From contig NZ_JAMTCS010000009.1 of NCBI RefSeq assembly GCF_024171955.1, positions 208,741 through 272,740 on the forward strand: 64,000 nucleotides of DNA, given 5' to 3'. Position 1 is the stretch's first letter; every line of letters begins with the position of its first letter. The translations under genes were made by a program, and so were the position numbers. Positions 1-7,706 of this stretch are shown here, piece after piece. The DNA is from Promicromonospora thailandica (GTDB taxonomy: Bacteria; Actinomycetota; Actinomycetes; Actinomycetales; Cellulomonadaceae). Below the pieces are notes generated by a model. The model saw nothing but the letters and a program-made list of their open reading frames with translations, searched no databases and was not told where the DNA came from.

Positions 1-498
1 CGTGAACGGCCCGACGTGCAGTCGCAGCTCGTCCACGAGGCCCGCGGCGAGGTACTCGTTGAGGGTGGTCGCGCCGCCCGCGATCGAGATGTCCCGGTCG
101 CCCGCGGCGGCCCGTGCCTGCTCGAGCGCGCTCTCGATCCCGTCGGTGACGAAGTGGAACGTGGTGCCGCCCTCCATCGGGACGGCCTCGCGCGGGTGGT
201 GGGTCAGCACGAAGACGGGTCCGTGGTACGGCGGGTTCTCGCCCCACCAGCCCGTCCAGCCCGGGTCCCACTCGCCGCGGCCGGGCGTGAACATGTTGCG
301 GCCCATGATGTAGGCGCCCGCACCGATGACGGCGTCCACCTCGGCCCGGTGGTCGTCGCCGTGCTCGAACATCCACCCGGCCATCCACCCGTCCAGGCGT
401 TCGCCCGTGCCGCTGCCGAACGGGTGCTCGCGGCTCTGGTCGTGCCCGGCGGAGTAGCCGTCGAGCGATACGGAAAGGTCTGCTCTGAGGATTCCCAT
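1..498 (-). CDS. DHFR/RibD-C family reductase, partial at window edge
   Basis: This is the 5' part (166 codons) of a dihydrofolate-reductase-like protein of the RibD C-terminal family; the 3' end lies outside the window. The N-terminus MGILRADLSVSLDGYSAG has the family's S-x-D-G-Y motif. It is followed by a GAYIMGRNMF segment (nucleotide-binding loop region) and an IAGGATTL segment typical of the NADPH site. Members bind NADPH, but the substrate is usually unknown. An in-frame ATG at 531 would add 11 residues; neither start has a clear ribosome binding site. It is the last gene of a minus-strand run after the VOC gene, which ends at 541. Two more paralogues of this family occur in the window. 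Confidence 0.8.
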   Translation of the reverse strand, partial: MGILRADLSVSLDGYSAGHDQSREHPFGSGTGERLDGWMAGWMFEHGDDHRAEVDAVIGAGAYIMGRNMFTPGRGEWDPGWTGWWGENPPYHGPVFVLTHHPREAVPMEGGTTFHFVTDGIESALEQARAAAGDRDISIAGGATTLNEYLAAGLVDELRLHVGPFT

Positions 499-540
499 GC
501 CTGTCCGACGACGGCCCCCGCCGGAACTCATCGGTGCCCG

Positions 541-939
541 TCAGCCCTCGCCGCGGTAGCTGCCGAAGCTCCACAGGTTGCCCTCCGGGTCGCGCACCAC
601 GCACGAGCGCCCGCTGTAGTCCTGGTCGGCGGGCTCGCGCACGCTCGTCCCGCCGGCGGCGAGCGCCGCGGCGTAGGTGCCGTCGACGTCGTCCGTCACG
701 GCGTAGGCCGAACCCGTGCCCACCTGGTCGGGCCAGGCGGGTCGCGGCCGGTGGGAGCCGAGCATGACGCCACCGCCCTGCGGCCAGTCCAGCTCGGCGT
801 GGTGCACGACGGCGGGGTCGGCGTCGTCCCGGAAGACGGCGCGCTCGGTGAAGCCGACCGCCGTGAGCCAGGCCATGCCCGCGTCGGCGTCACGGTAGCT
901 CAGGGTCACCCACAGTCCGGTGCTCGTGCCGGTGGTCAT
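541..939 (-). CDS. VOC (glyoxalase/bleomycin-resistance) family protein
   Basis: This 132-residue protein has the single-domain vicinal oxygen chelate layout. An N-terminal strand (LWVTLSYRDADAGMAWL) is followed by a helix with L-x-x-V/A-G-F, and the end has the typical VRDPEGNLWSFGSY segment. Such proteins bind a metal in a dimer and act as dioxygenases, isomerases or drug-binding proteins; the substrate cannot be told from sequence. The start codon overlaps the AraC regulator's stop codon (ATGA), so translation is probably coupled. That suggests the regulator and the VOC protein belong to one operon. Confidence 0.85.
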   Translation of the reverse strand: MTTGTSTGLWVTLSYRDADAGMAWLTAVGFTERAVFRDDADPAVVHHAELDWPQGGGVMLGSHRPRPAWPDQVGTGSAYAVTDDVDGTYAAALAAGGTSVREPADQDYSGRSCVVRDPEGNLWSFGSYRGEG

Positions 940-1796
940 CGTGGTCCTCCTCGCTCGGGTGCGTGCTCAGGTGTCTCCCACGATGGCCGCGCCGGGTCGG
1001 CGACGTCTTGAACGTACGGGAGCTCCTCGCGCAGCCAGGTCGACGGTGTGCACCCGGCCAGGGCCACCCATTCCCGGGTCATGTGGGCGTGGTCGGCGTA
1101 CCCGGCGCTCGCGGCGACGTCGGCCAGGGTGACCCGGCCGGAGCGTGCGGCCACGACGAGCGCACCGCGCGAGCGGGCCAGGCGCGCCACGCGGCGCAGG
1201 TCACGGGGCGTGAGCCCGCACTCGGCGCGCACCAGGTCCTGCAGGTGGCGGCGGCTCCAGCCCTGCTCGGCGGCGGCGTCACGCACCTGGCCGCCGCGTG
1301 CGATCACGGCGAGGGCGCGCCCGACGTCGGCCCGCGGGCCCGGCTCCTCGGCCCTGGCGAGGTGCTCGGCGAGCACCCGCGCGACGGTCGCCGGCGTGGG
1401 GGAGTCTGCGAGCAGCTCCGGCAGGTGGGCGAGGTGGGGTGCGACCTCGGCCAGGCTGGTGAGCTCCCCGGCGAGCTCGCCCGCCGGCATGCCGAGCAGC
1501 GCCCGCGCGCCGCGCAGGGTGAGGGACACGCTGATGCCGTGCTGGTGCCCGCGGTGATGGATCGCGGCGGGGCGGGTGTGCAGGCCGGACACGCACGACC
1601 AGACCTGCCGCCGGCTTCCGTCCTGCCCTGCCCACGCGACGTCGAGGGGTTCGTCGAGGGGCAGCTCGAACGTCAGGCCGGGTCCGGGCATGCCCCGGTG
1701 CACGCCCGGGGGACCCATGTCGAGGTCGTACGGGACGACGGCCGTGACATAGGGGGCAAGGGCCGCCGGGAGGTCCGGCGCTGTGCCGTGGGTCAC
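936..1796 (-). CDS. AraC-family transcriptional regulator
   Basis: This 286-residue protein has a variable N-terminal sensing part (about 1-160) and a C-terminal AraC-type double helix-turn-helix. The second helical unit is readable as VTLADVAASAGYADHAHMTR, and the arrangement LTPRDLRRVARL precedes it. The N-terminal part resembles actinobacterial regulators that sit beside VOC genes. The chosen GTG start overlaps the stop of the upstream pabB-like gene (GTGA). The 3' end overlaps the VOC gene by four bases. The regulator is therefore embedded in a cluster with pabB, VOC and a DHFR-like gene and probably controls them or itself. Its ligand is unknown. Confidence 0.85.
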   Translation of the reverse strand: MTHGTAPDLPAALAPYVTAVVPYDLDMGPPGVHRGMPGPGLTFELPLDEPLDVAWAGQDGSRRQVWSCVSGLHTRPAAIHHRGHQHGISVSLTLRGARALLGMPAGELAGELTSLAEVAPHLAHLPELLADSPTPATVARVLAEHLARAEEPGPRADVGRALAVIARGGQVRDAAAEQGWSRRHLQDLVRAECGLTPRDLRRVARLARSRGALVVAARSGRVTLADVAASAGYADHAHMTREWVALAGCTPSTWLREELPYVQDVADPARPSWETPEHAPERGGPR

Positions 1797-2908
1797 ACCT
1801 CCACGGTAGCCGGGGGGTCTGACACCGGCCCCGACGCGAGCCCCACCAGACGCTCCGCCTTGAGCTCGGTCTCGTGCCACTCGGCGGTCGGGTCCGACCC
1901 CCAGGTGATGCCCGCGCCGGTGCCGAAGCGGAGCACGCCGTCGGCCCACCAGAACGTGCGGATGCCGACCGCGAGGGACGCGACGCCGTCGTCCACCCAG
2001 CCCACGGCCCCGCAGTAGGGGCCGCGCGGGACGGGCTCCAGCTCGCCGATGATCCGCAGCGCGCTCGTCTTGGGGGCGCCCGAGACCGAGCCGGGCGGGA
2101 ACGTGCCGGCCAGCAGCAGGCACCACAGCTCCTCGGAGCCGGCGACGTCGTCGCGCAGCACGCCGCGCACGCGGGAGACCAGGTGCACCAGGCCGGGGTG
2201 CTCCTCGACGGCGAGCAGCGAGCTGACCGCCACGGTGCCGGGCCGGCAGACGGTCTGCAGGTCGTTGCGCACCAGGTCGGTGATCATGACGTTCTCGGCG
2301 CGGTCCTTCTCGGTGAGGCCGTCCGGGGTGCGGGCCGTGCCCTTGATGGGGCCGGACTCCACGACCGTGCCGTCCGGTCCGCTGCGCACCGAGAGGTACA
2401 GCTCGGGGGAGGCGCTGACCACCCACACGGGGTCGAGCCCGCTCGCGGCGGGCACGTGGACGGCGGCCGCGTGGGGGGCCGGGTTCCCGGCCGCCAGCCG
2501 TGCGGCGAGCGCCCGGGCGTCGGGCTCGGCGGGCAGCGGCGCCGACAGCACCCGGCAGATGTTGGCCTGGTAGACGTCGCCGTCGCGCACGTGCGCGCGC
2601 ACCCGGCGGACGGCGGCCTCGTAGGTGGCCTGGTCCATGGACGTCGTCCAGGCCTCCGGGGCGGGCCCCTGCCAGTCGCCGGACGGCGGTGCGGTGGCCC
2701 CGGCGTCCGACACCCGGGCGAACCGCCACGCCCGCGCCCTGCCCTCGAAGTCGGCGACCACGAACCAGGTGCCGGTCGCGAGCCTGCCCGGCTCTGCGCG
2801 GACGTCGACGCACTCGACCGCCTCCGTGGCGACGCGGCCGGCGAAGCTCGCCCAGCCCGTGGCCCCGGTCACGTCCTCGGGGACCTGCGCGCCGCCGGGT
2901 CGCGCCAT
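1793..2908 (-). CDS. pabB: aminodeoxychorismate/anthranilate synthase component I
   Basis: This is a chorismate-binding enzyme of 371 residues that aminates chorismate, most likely to 4-amino-4-deoxychorismate for folate. Family motifs are visible: DGDVYQANICR near 109-119, SGPIKGTART near 185-194, DLVRND near 211-216 and FPPGSVSGAPK near 270-280. It is shorter than full TrpE/PabB (about 450-500) and lacks much of the N-terminal half, as in short stand-alone PabB proteins. No glutaminase (PabA/TrpG) or lyase (PabC) gene is adjacent. The ATG at 2908 was chosen; an in-frame GTG at 2959 would add 17 residues. PabB fits better than TrpE, but the sequence alone does not settle it. Confidence 0.85.
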   Translation of the reverse strand: MARPGGAQVPEDVTGATGWASFAGRVATEAVECVDVRAEPGRLATGTWFVVADFEGRARAWRFARVSDAGATAPPSGDWQGPAPEAWTTSMDQATYEAAVRRVRAHVRDGDVYQANICRVLSAPLPAEPDARALAARLAAGNPAPHAAAVHVPAASGLDPVWVVSASPELYLSVRSGPDGTVVESGPIKGTARTPDGLTEKDRAENVMITDLVRNDLQTVCRPGTVAVSSLLAVEEHPGLVHLVSRVRGVLRDDVAGSEELWCLLLAGTFPPGSVSGAPKTSALRIIGELEPVPRGPYCGAVGWVDDGVASLAVGIRTFWWADGVLRFGTGAGITWGSDPTAEWHETELKAERLVGLASGPVSDPPATVEV

Positions 2909-2987
2909 GACCGCTGGAATCGCGCGGTTTGCTGGTGGATGGGTCGAACGTGGGGCCACGGGTCAACCGTACGGGCGGCGCGCGCGA

Positions 2988-3018
2988 TTGGACGGGTCGC
3001 CCTCCGGTCGATTAATGT
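2988..3018 (+). promoter_or_regulatory. putative promoter of first tRNA cluster
   Basis: TTGGAC at 2988-2993 and an ATTAATG stretch at 3011-3018 lie about 50-75 bases upstream of tRNA-Gly, with 17-19 bp spacing. The second tRNA cluster has the same TTGGAC box in the same relative place (4492-4497, followed by TACTCT at 4517-4522), which supports the assignment. Confidence 0.4.
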
Positions 3019-3063
3019 TCATCACGCCGGAACACCGGGGGAAACCCCAGGATGCCCGGCTTC

Positions 3064-3135
3064 GCGGATGTAGCTCAGTGGTAGAGCATCACCTTGCCAA
3101 GGTGAGGGTCGCGGGTTCAAGTCCCGTCATCCGCT
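3064..3135 (+). tRNA. tRNA-Gly(GCC), copy 1
   Basis: A 72-nt cloverleaf. The acceptor stem pairs GCGGATG with CATCCGC, the anticodon stem TCACC/GGTGA closes the loop TTGCCAA (anticodon GCC at 3096-3098), and the T arm contains GGTTCAAGT. CCA is not encoded. It is identical to the copy at 4571-4642. Confidence 0.97.
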
Positions 3136-3180
3136 CGGAACACCGCTCTCTCGGGCTCTCGGCCCAGAGAACCCGAGCAC

Positions 3181-3251
3181 GGTGGGTTGGCCGAGAGGCG
3201 AGGCAGCGGCCTGCAAAGCCGTACACACGGGTTCGAATCCCGTACCCACCT
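3181..3251 (+). tRNA. tRNA-Cys(GCA), copy 1
   Basis: A 71-nt cloverleaf. The acceptor stem pairs GGTGGGT with ACCCACC and the discriminator is T, as expected for tRNA-Cys. The anticodon GCA is at 3213-3215 and the T arm contains GGTTCGAATCC. It is identical to the copy at 4669-4739. Confidence 0.97.
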
Positions 3252-3263
3252 CGCAGGCGCGAC

Positions 3264-3335
3264 GGGCGATTGGCGCAGCGGTAGCGCGCTTCCCTGACAC
3301 GGAAGAGGTCACTGGTTCGATCCCAGTATCGCCCA
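3264..3335 (+). tRNA. tRNA-Val(GAC), copy 1
   Basis: A 72-nt cloverleaf. The acceptor stem pairs GGGCGAT with ATCGCCC and the discriminator is A. The anticodon stem CTTCC/GGAAG closes the loop with anticodon GAC at 3296-3298. It is identical to the copy at 4741-4812. Confidence 0.97.
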
Positions 3336-3340
3336 CAGAC

Positions 3341-3370
3341 AGGCCCCGGACCCACGGTCCGGGGCCTTTG
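3341..3370 (+). terminator. terminator of tRNA cluster 1
   Basis: A GC-rich hairpin (AGGCCCCGGACC / GGTCCGGGGCCT) directly after tRNA-Val is followed by a short T run. A nearly identical hairpin follows the second cluster. Confidence 0.8.
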
Positions 3371-3397
3371 TGCTGCGCCGGTTCCGGCGCGACGCCG

Positions 3398-3964
3398 TCA
3401 GCCCTCGGCTCCCGGCGGCGCGTCCAGCACCGTCGGCACGTACTCCAGCAGCTGCAGGTTGCCGTCGAAGATGCGGTGCGACACCAGGTCGAGCGAGACG
3501 TCCGGGTAGCCGTCGAAGATGCGTTCCTTCCCGGAGGCGCCCGTGATGACCGGGAACAGGACCACGCGGAACGTGTCGACCAGGCCCGCCCGGAGCAGCG
3601 ACCGGGACAGGCTCAGGCTGCCGAGCGTGCGCAGCGGCCGTTCGGAGGTGCGCTTGAGCTCCCGTACGGCCGCCACGGCGTCGCCGCTCACCAGCTCGGT
3701 GTTCGCCCAGTCCAGGGGCGCCTTGAGGGTCGTGGAGAACACGATCTTGGGCAGGGGCGCCATCGGGTCGTCGGGGGAGCCGGCGTGCATCCCCGACATC
3801 ACGCGGTACGTCGTGGCGCCCATGAGCGTGGTGTGCCGGGTCTCGGCGTCCTCACCGAGGAAGGCCAGGTACTCCGGACCACCCTTGCCCCAGAGCCCCG
3901 GCCAGCCCTCGGCGGCCGCGTAGCCGTCGAGCGAGATGATGAGGTCCACCATGAGGTCGGGCAC
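3398..3964 (-). CDS. DHFR/RibD-C family reductase
   Basis: This 188-residue protein begins VPDLMVDLIISLDGYAAAEG, with the family S-x-D-G-Y motif. It contains LMGATTYRVMSG (nucleotide-binding loop) and a C-terminal LVDTFRVVLFPVITGAS strand typical of RibD-C proteins. The GTG start is supported by an AAGGAG site seven bases upstream. It lies on the minus strand between the two tRNA triplets, together with the PPOX gene at 4030-4428. It is only distantly similar to the family members at 1-498 and 43417-43980, so it is not a recent duplicate of them. The physiological substrate is unknown. Confidence 0.85.
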   Translation of the reverse strand: MPDLMVDLIISLDGYAAAEGWPGLWGKGGPEYLAFLGEDAETRHTTLMGATTYRVMSGMHAGSPDDPMAPLPKIVFSTTLKAPLDWANTELVSGDAVAAVRELKRTSERPLRTLGSLSLSRSLLRAGLVDTFRVVLFPVITGASGKERIFDGYPDVSLDLVSHRIFDGNLQLLEYVPTVLDAPPGAEG

Positions 3965-4029
3965 GGTTCTCTCCTTCGTCGCGGATGCGTTCAGAGGGGT
4001 GACCGGCCTCGTGGCGGGAACTCATCGGC

Positions 4030-4428
4030 TCACTGCGTCGTGTAGCTCTCGATGCTCATCACGAGGATCACGCGGTCCGCGCTGTCGGCCGGCGGCTTCT
4101 GGTCCGGGTTGCCGTAGCGCTTGCCCAGGTAGACGTAGAACTCCCCGGTCGGGTCGGGCACCACCTCGACCAGCCTGCCGCGCACCTCCAGGTAGTTGAA
4201 CGGGTTCTCGGGGTTGCCGATCGCGAGGCTCATCGACGGGTTGTGCTGCAGGTTGCGGTACTTGGCGCGGTACGTCGTGTGCGTGAAGCGCAGGGTCTCG
4301 CCGTCGTAGTCGAACCACATGGGGTTGACCTGGACGGTGTCGTCCGGGCGGATCGTGCCGAGGAAGGCGTAGTTCGGGTTCTCCAGCAGGTGGATCAGGT
4401 GGGCGGGGATGATGTCCGTGGCGCTCAT
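4030..4428 (-). CDS. PPOX-class F420/FMN-dependent oxidoreductase
   Basis: This protein of about 132 residues has the split beta-barrel fold of pyridoxamine-phosphate-oxidase-like flavin/F420 proteins. NYAFLGTIRPDDTVQVNPMW forms the first strands, and TTYRAKYRNLQHNPSMSLAI carries the R-K-x-R-N-L phosphate-contact region found in F420-binding members. Family roles are reduction of small quinone-like or aldehyde compounds, or cofactor storage. An alternative ATG four codons upstream (4440) has an AGAGGG only two bases before it, so the start is not certain. The gene lies between the two tRNA clusters, upstream of the DHFR-like gene on the same strand. Confidence 0.85.
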   Translation of the reverse strand: MSATDIIPAHLIHLLENPNYAFLGTIRPDDTVQVNPMWFDYDGETLRFTHTTYRAKYRNLQHNPSMSLAIGNPENPFNYLEVRGRLVEVVPDPTGEFYVYLGKRYGNPDQKPPADSADRVILVMSIESYTTQ

Positions 4429-4570
4429 ACGGCTGAACATAACCCTCTGCAGCCCTCGGGGACTCGCCGCAGGTGGCGCGCCCCTTTTCGATTGGACCGG
4501 CGCACCGTTTGTGAACTACTCTTCCGGAGCGTCACCACGCCGGGCCCGCAGGGTTCGACGTCGGTACTTC

Positions 4571-4642
4571 GCGGATGTAGCTCAGTGGTAGAGCATCACC
4601 TTGCCAAGGTGAGGGTCGCGGGTTCAAGTCCCGTCATCCGCT
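4571..4642 (+). tRNA. tRNA-Gly(GCC), copy 2
   Basis: Same 72-nt sequence and fold as 3064-3135, with anticodon GCC. The upstream promoter-like TTGGAC box at 4492-4497 is also shared. Confidence 0.97.
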
Positions 4643-4668
4643 CGACACCCGCTTTGGTGGGGGAGCAC

Positions 4669-4739
4669 GGTGGGTTGGCCGAGAGGCGAGGCAGCGGCCT
4701 GCAAAGCCGTACACACGGGTTCGAATCCCGTACCCACCT
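4669..4739 (+). tRNA. tRNA-Cys(GCA), copy 2
   Basis: Same 71-nt sequence as 3181-3251, with anticodon GCA. It is preceded by the same GAGCAC hexamer. The gap from tRNA-Gly is shorter here (26 nt against 45 nt in copy 1). Confidence 0.97.
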
Positions 4740-4740
4740 C

Positions 4741-4812
4741 GGGCGATTGGCGCAGCGGTAGCGCGCTTCCCTGACACGGAAGAGGTCACTGGTTCGATCC
4801 CAGTATCGCCCA
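4741..4812 (+). tRNA. tRNA-Val(GAC), copy 2
   Basis: Same 72-nt sequence as 3264-3335, with anticodon GAC. It starts one base after tRNA-Cys, against 12 bases in copy 1, so the two triplets must be processed from differently spaced precursors. Confidence 0.97.
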
Positions 4813-4818
4813 CAGCAG

Positions 4819-4846
4819 AGGCCCCGGACCCACAGGTCCGGGGCCT
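4819..4846 (+). terminator. terminator of tRNA cluster 2
   Basis: A hairpin AGGCCCCGGACC-CACA-GGTCCGGGGCCT with a perfect 12-bp stem follows the tRNA. The short downstream TTCGTCG is only weakly T-rich. Confidence 0.75.
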
Positions 4847-4912
4847 TCGTCGTTGCCGGCGCCCGACGGCGCTGCCCGGGATCGGTCCCTCGCACAGCGC
4901 GACCTGCCGAGC

Positions 4913-4970
4913 TCGGTCGGTTGCACCGAGATCGGTCAGTTGAAGGACCGATCTCAGTGCAACGGACCGA
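4913..4970. repeat. long palindromic intergenic element, copy 1
   Basis: Two 25-nt arms (4913-4937 and 4946-4970) are inverted copies with two mismatches around an 8-nt loop that ends GAAG. A related half-arm GATCGGTCCCTCG lies just upstream (4880-4892). The element sits in the roughly 200-bp gap between the plus-strand tRNA cluster and the minus-strand phosphatase gene. A second member is at 25953-26018. The stem could act as a two-way terminator or be a mobile palindrome (REP/MITE-like). Confidence 0.8.
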
Positions 4971-5017
4971 ATCCGCCGCGCCGGAGGCCGCAACAGACCG
5001 ATGTGGGTCGTCAGCCC

Positions 5018-5704
5018 TCAGGCCACCAGGCGGGCGCGGAGGGTGCGGACGTGGCCCGGGGTCAGGCCCGCGCCCACCAGGTAGTCCTCCACCGAACCGT
5101 GCCGTGCCCGCACGTGCTCCAGCGCCCCGAGGATGACCTGCCGCGTGGGCGGGATCTCGCGGCCGGTCGGGATCGCGCGGTCCGGGTCCAGCGCCGCGTA
5201 CCGCGGTTCGAGCCGGGCGTTGGTGGCCTCGTAGTCGGCGCCCACGGCCGTGAGGTCCGCGCCCACGAGGCTCAGCGTGAGCGCCACCACGAGGCCCGTA
5301 CGGTCCTTGCCCGCGGCGCAGTGCACCAGCACGGGCCCCTCCGGGGCGTCGGCGACGGCGGCCACGGCCCGTGCGAACAGCTCCGGCCTCCGGTCCAGCA
5401 GCCCGGTGTAGAGGTGCACCCAGGGGCCCTCCTCCGGGTCCCCCGGACCCTGCACGGGCAGGTGCAGGTGGGCCAGCGGGTTCGGGTAGAGCGCGGTCTC
5501 GTCGGGCCGGCGCAGGTCGATGACCCGCGCCAGCCCGTACGCGGTGGCGGCCGCGACGCCGTCGTCGGTCAGGAAGCTGGGGCTGTCGGAGCGCACGAGG
5601 GCGCGCGGGCGGACGGTGCCGCCGCCCGTCAGCGGCAGCCCGCCCAGGTCACGCGTGTTGAGACAGCCCGGCCAGTCGAGGTGGAGCGGTGTGTAGTCCG
5701 TCAC
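5018..5704 (-). CDS. tyrosine-protein phosphatase (PtpB-like)
   Basis: This 228-residue protein is a dual-specificity/tyrosine phosphatase of the DSP-like PtpB type. The catalytic P-loop HCAAGKDRTG (128-137) has the C-x5-R signature with the extra Lys and Asp seen in this family. NTRDLGG (16-22) and FLTDDG (44-49) are also typical of actinobacterial members. It should hydrolyse phosphotyrosine, phosphoserine or phosphoinositide monoesters in the cytoplasm or after export; no signal peptide is seen. It has a GTG start ten bases after the antiporter stop codon, so the two genes are probably cotranscribed. Confidence 0.9.
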   Translation of the reverse strand: MTDYTPLHLDWPGCLNTRDLGGLPLTGGGTVRPRALVRSDSPSFLTDDGVAAATAYGLARVIDLRRPDETALYPNPLAHLHLPVQGPGDPEEGPWVHLYTGLLDRRPELFARAVAAVADAPEGPVLVHCAAGKDRTGLVVALTLSLVGADLTAVGADYEATNARLEPRYAALDPDRAIPTGREIPPTRQVILGALEHVRARHGSVEDYLVGAGLTPGHVRTLRARLVA

Positions 5705-5714
5705 GCCCGGGAGG

Positions 5715-7499
5715 CTAGCGCTCCGTGTCCTGTGCGCGAAGGGGAGCCCTGCCCTTGCGCATCTCGACGGCGATCTGCTCGGCGTCCAGCAGGTCCAGCA
5801 CGTTCCCGAGCTGCGCCGAGTCGTACGTCCCGGCCGAGCGCGCGGCGAGCAGCTCCTCGCGCTGCGCGGCGATCGTGGCCAGGCGCAGCTGGCGGTACTG
5901 GGCGAACCGCTCCTTGGTCAGCACCACGTCCTGGTCCTGCGACTCGTGCTCTCGCACCATGTCGTTGCGCACGCGGGCGACGACGCTCTCGTCGTACGGC
6001 GTGCCGTCCGGCCGGCGCGGGTCCTCCAGGAACGCCCGGGCCGCGTCCTCCGTCTCGCGGCGCAGGGCGGGCAGGTCGCTGGCCGTGTCCTGCCCCACGA
6101 GGCCGAGGCGGCGGGTCACCCAGGGCAGCGTGCTGCCCTGGACCAGCAGCGTGCCGAGCGCGACGCCGAACGCGACCAGGATGAGGAAGGACCGGTTCGG
6201 GGTGTCGTGCGGCAGGGTCTGCGCGGCGGCGAGCGTGACCACGCCTCGCATGCCCGCCCACACCAGGAGCGTGCCCTCGCGCCAGCCGAGCGGCCGGGAC
6301 AGGTCGTAGTCGATGTCGGCCCGGCGGCGCCGCAGCGCGTCCTGCACGCGCTCCAGCCGCTCCGCCGCGGAGCGCCGGCCCTTGGGCCGCTTGCCGCGGC
6401 CCGGGCCGGCGGACGGTGGGGCGGTGGGTGCCGCCGCCGCCCGCTGGTCGAGCCGGTCCTGGAACGCAGTGAGCGTCTCGCGCACGGCCTCGCCCCGCCG
6501 CGCGCGGCGCGCCTGGATGCCGATGAGCGGCGTCACGAACGCCGTCCGCACCACCAGGATGGCCACGCTCGCCATGCCCGCGACGACGGCGGCGCGCCAG
6601 AGCGAGCCGTCCCCGGCCTGCACGTCCTCGACGAGGGCGAACAGCTCGATGCCCATGATGAGGAAGACAGCGCCCTCCAGCAGCAGCTCGACCGTGTGCC
6701 AGTTGGACCGTTCGGCGATGCGGTCCTGCGGCCGCAGGTGCCGGGCCGCGCCGTTGCCGGTGACCAGGCCCGCCGCGACCACGGCGACCAGGCCGGACGC
6801 GTGCAGCTCCTCGGCCGGCAGGTACGCGGCGAAGGGCACGACGAACGACACGGCGGTGCTCAGGGCGGCGTCGCGGAACCGCTTGCGCACGCGCAGGCCG
6901 ATCCAGCCCACGGGCACGCCGATCGCGACGGCCACGCCGGCCGCGTAGGCGAAGTCGCCCACGACCTCCCACAGGCTGACCGACGCCGCCGTGGCCGCGA
7001 TCGCCGACCGGAGCAGCACCAGCGCGGACGCGTCGTTGAGCAGGGACTCCCCCTCGAGCATGGTGACGCTGCGCGGTGAGGCCCCGAGCCGCTTGACGAT
7101 GGACGTCGCCACCGCGTCGGTGGGGCTGACGATCGCCCCCAGGGCGATGGCGGTGGCCAGGTCGATCCCGGGGATCAGCCAGCGGAACAGCAGGCCGAGC
7201 AGCACCGAGCTGAGCACCACGAGCATCACCGACAACCCGCCGATGGCGGTGAAGTCGCGCCGGAAGTCCATCGACGGCAGGCCCACCGCCGCCGAGTACA
7301 GCAGGGGCGGGAGCACGCCGCCCAGGATCAGCTCGGGCGGCACCTCGACGGCCGGCACCCACGGCAGCAGGCTCACGCCCGCGCCCAGCACCACCAGCAC
7401 CAGCGGGGAGGCTACGCCGGCCCGTGGGGCGAGCGCCGTCACCGCGATGACGAGGGTGGCGGCGAGGACGGCGATGGTCAGGTACTCCACGTTCTCCAC
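5715..7499 (-). CDS. Na+/H+ antiporter, CPA1/NhaP type
   Basis: This protein of about 594 residues has 11-12 hydrophobic segments in the first 420 residues and a charged cytoplasmic C-terminal tail. Motifs of CPA1 exchangers are visible: ALGAIVSPTDAVAT (about 119-132) with the ion-binding Asp, and LEGESLLNDASALVL (about 148-162) with the Asn-Asp pair. It should exchange Na+ or K+ for protons across the membrane for pH and salt homeostasis. Possible GTG starts are 7490, 7499 and 7544. 7499 was taken because it begins just before the first membrane helix, but none has an ideal ribosome binding site. It lies upstream of the phosphatase and is divergent from the gene at 7707. Confidence 0.88.
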   Translation of the reverse strand: MENVEYLTIAVLAATLVIAVTALAPRAGVASPLVLVVLGAGVSLLPWVPAVEVPPELILGGVLPPLLYSAAVGLPSMDFRRDFTAIGGLSVMLVVLSSVLLGLLFRWLIPGIDLATAIALGAIVSPTDAVATSIVKRLGASPRSVTMLEGESLLNDASALVLLRSAIAATAASVSLWEVVGDFAYAAGVAVAIGVPVGWIGLRVRKRFRDAALSTAVSFVVPFAAYLPAEELHASGLVAVVAAGLVTGNGAARHLRPQDRIAERSNWHTVELLLEGAVFLIMGIELFALVEDVQAGDGSLWRAAVVAGMASVAILVVRTAFVTPLIGIQARRARRGEAVRETLTAFQDRLDQRAAAAPTAPPSAGPGRGKRPKGRRSAAERLERVQDALRRRRADIDYDLSRPLGWREGTLLVWAGMRGVVTLAAAQTLPHDTPNRSFLILVAFGVALGTLLVQGSTLPWVTRRLGLVGQDTASDLPALRRETEDAARAFLEDPRRPDGTPYDESVVARVRNDMVREHESQDQDVVLTKERFAQYRQLRLATIAAQREELLAARSAGTYDSAQLGNVLDLLDAEQIAVEMRKGRAPLRAQDTER

Positions 7500-7706
7500 G
7501 GGCTGACGGTACGAGACCGGTGCCGCCGACGCCGAGCGTGCCACTCCGGTTCGCGGTGTACGCGACGTGTATCACGTTTCGCGCTCGTGCCCGGGGGCCC
7601 CTGCCGTGCGGTCCCCGGTGCTCGCGCGTAGGTTCGAACCGACGGCGGGACCCCGTCGTCGCCGCAGGGGGCGCACCGTGGTGTGCCTGACGAGAGGAGT
7701 CGGACC

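Noticed and set aside
936..2966. A single 676-codon frame covering both the AraC regulator and the pabB region
   Set aside because: The first 390 codons are an out-of-frame reading of pabB. The regulator begins at the GTG at 1796, which overlaps the pabB stop codon.
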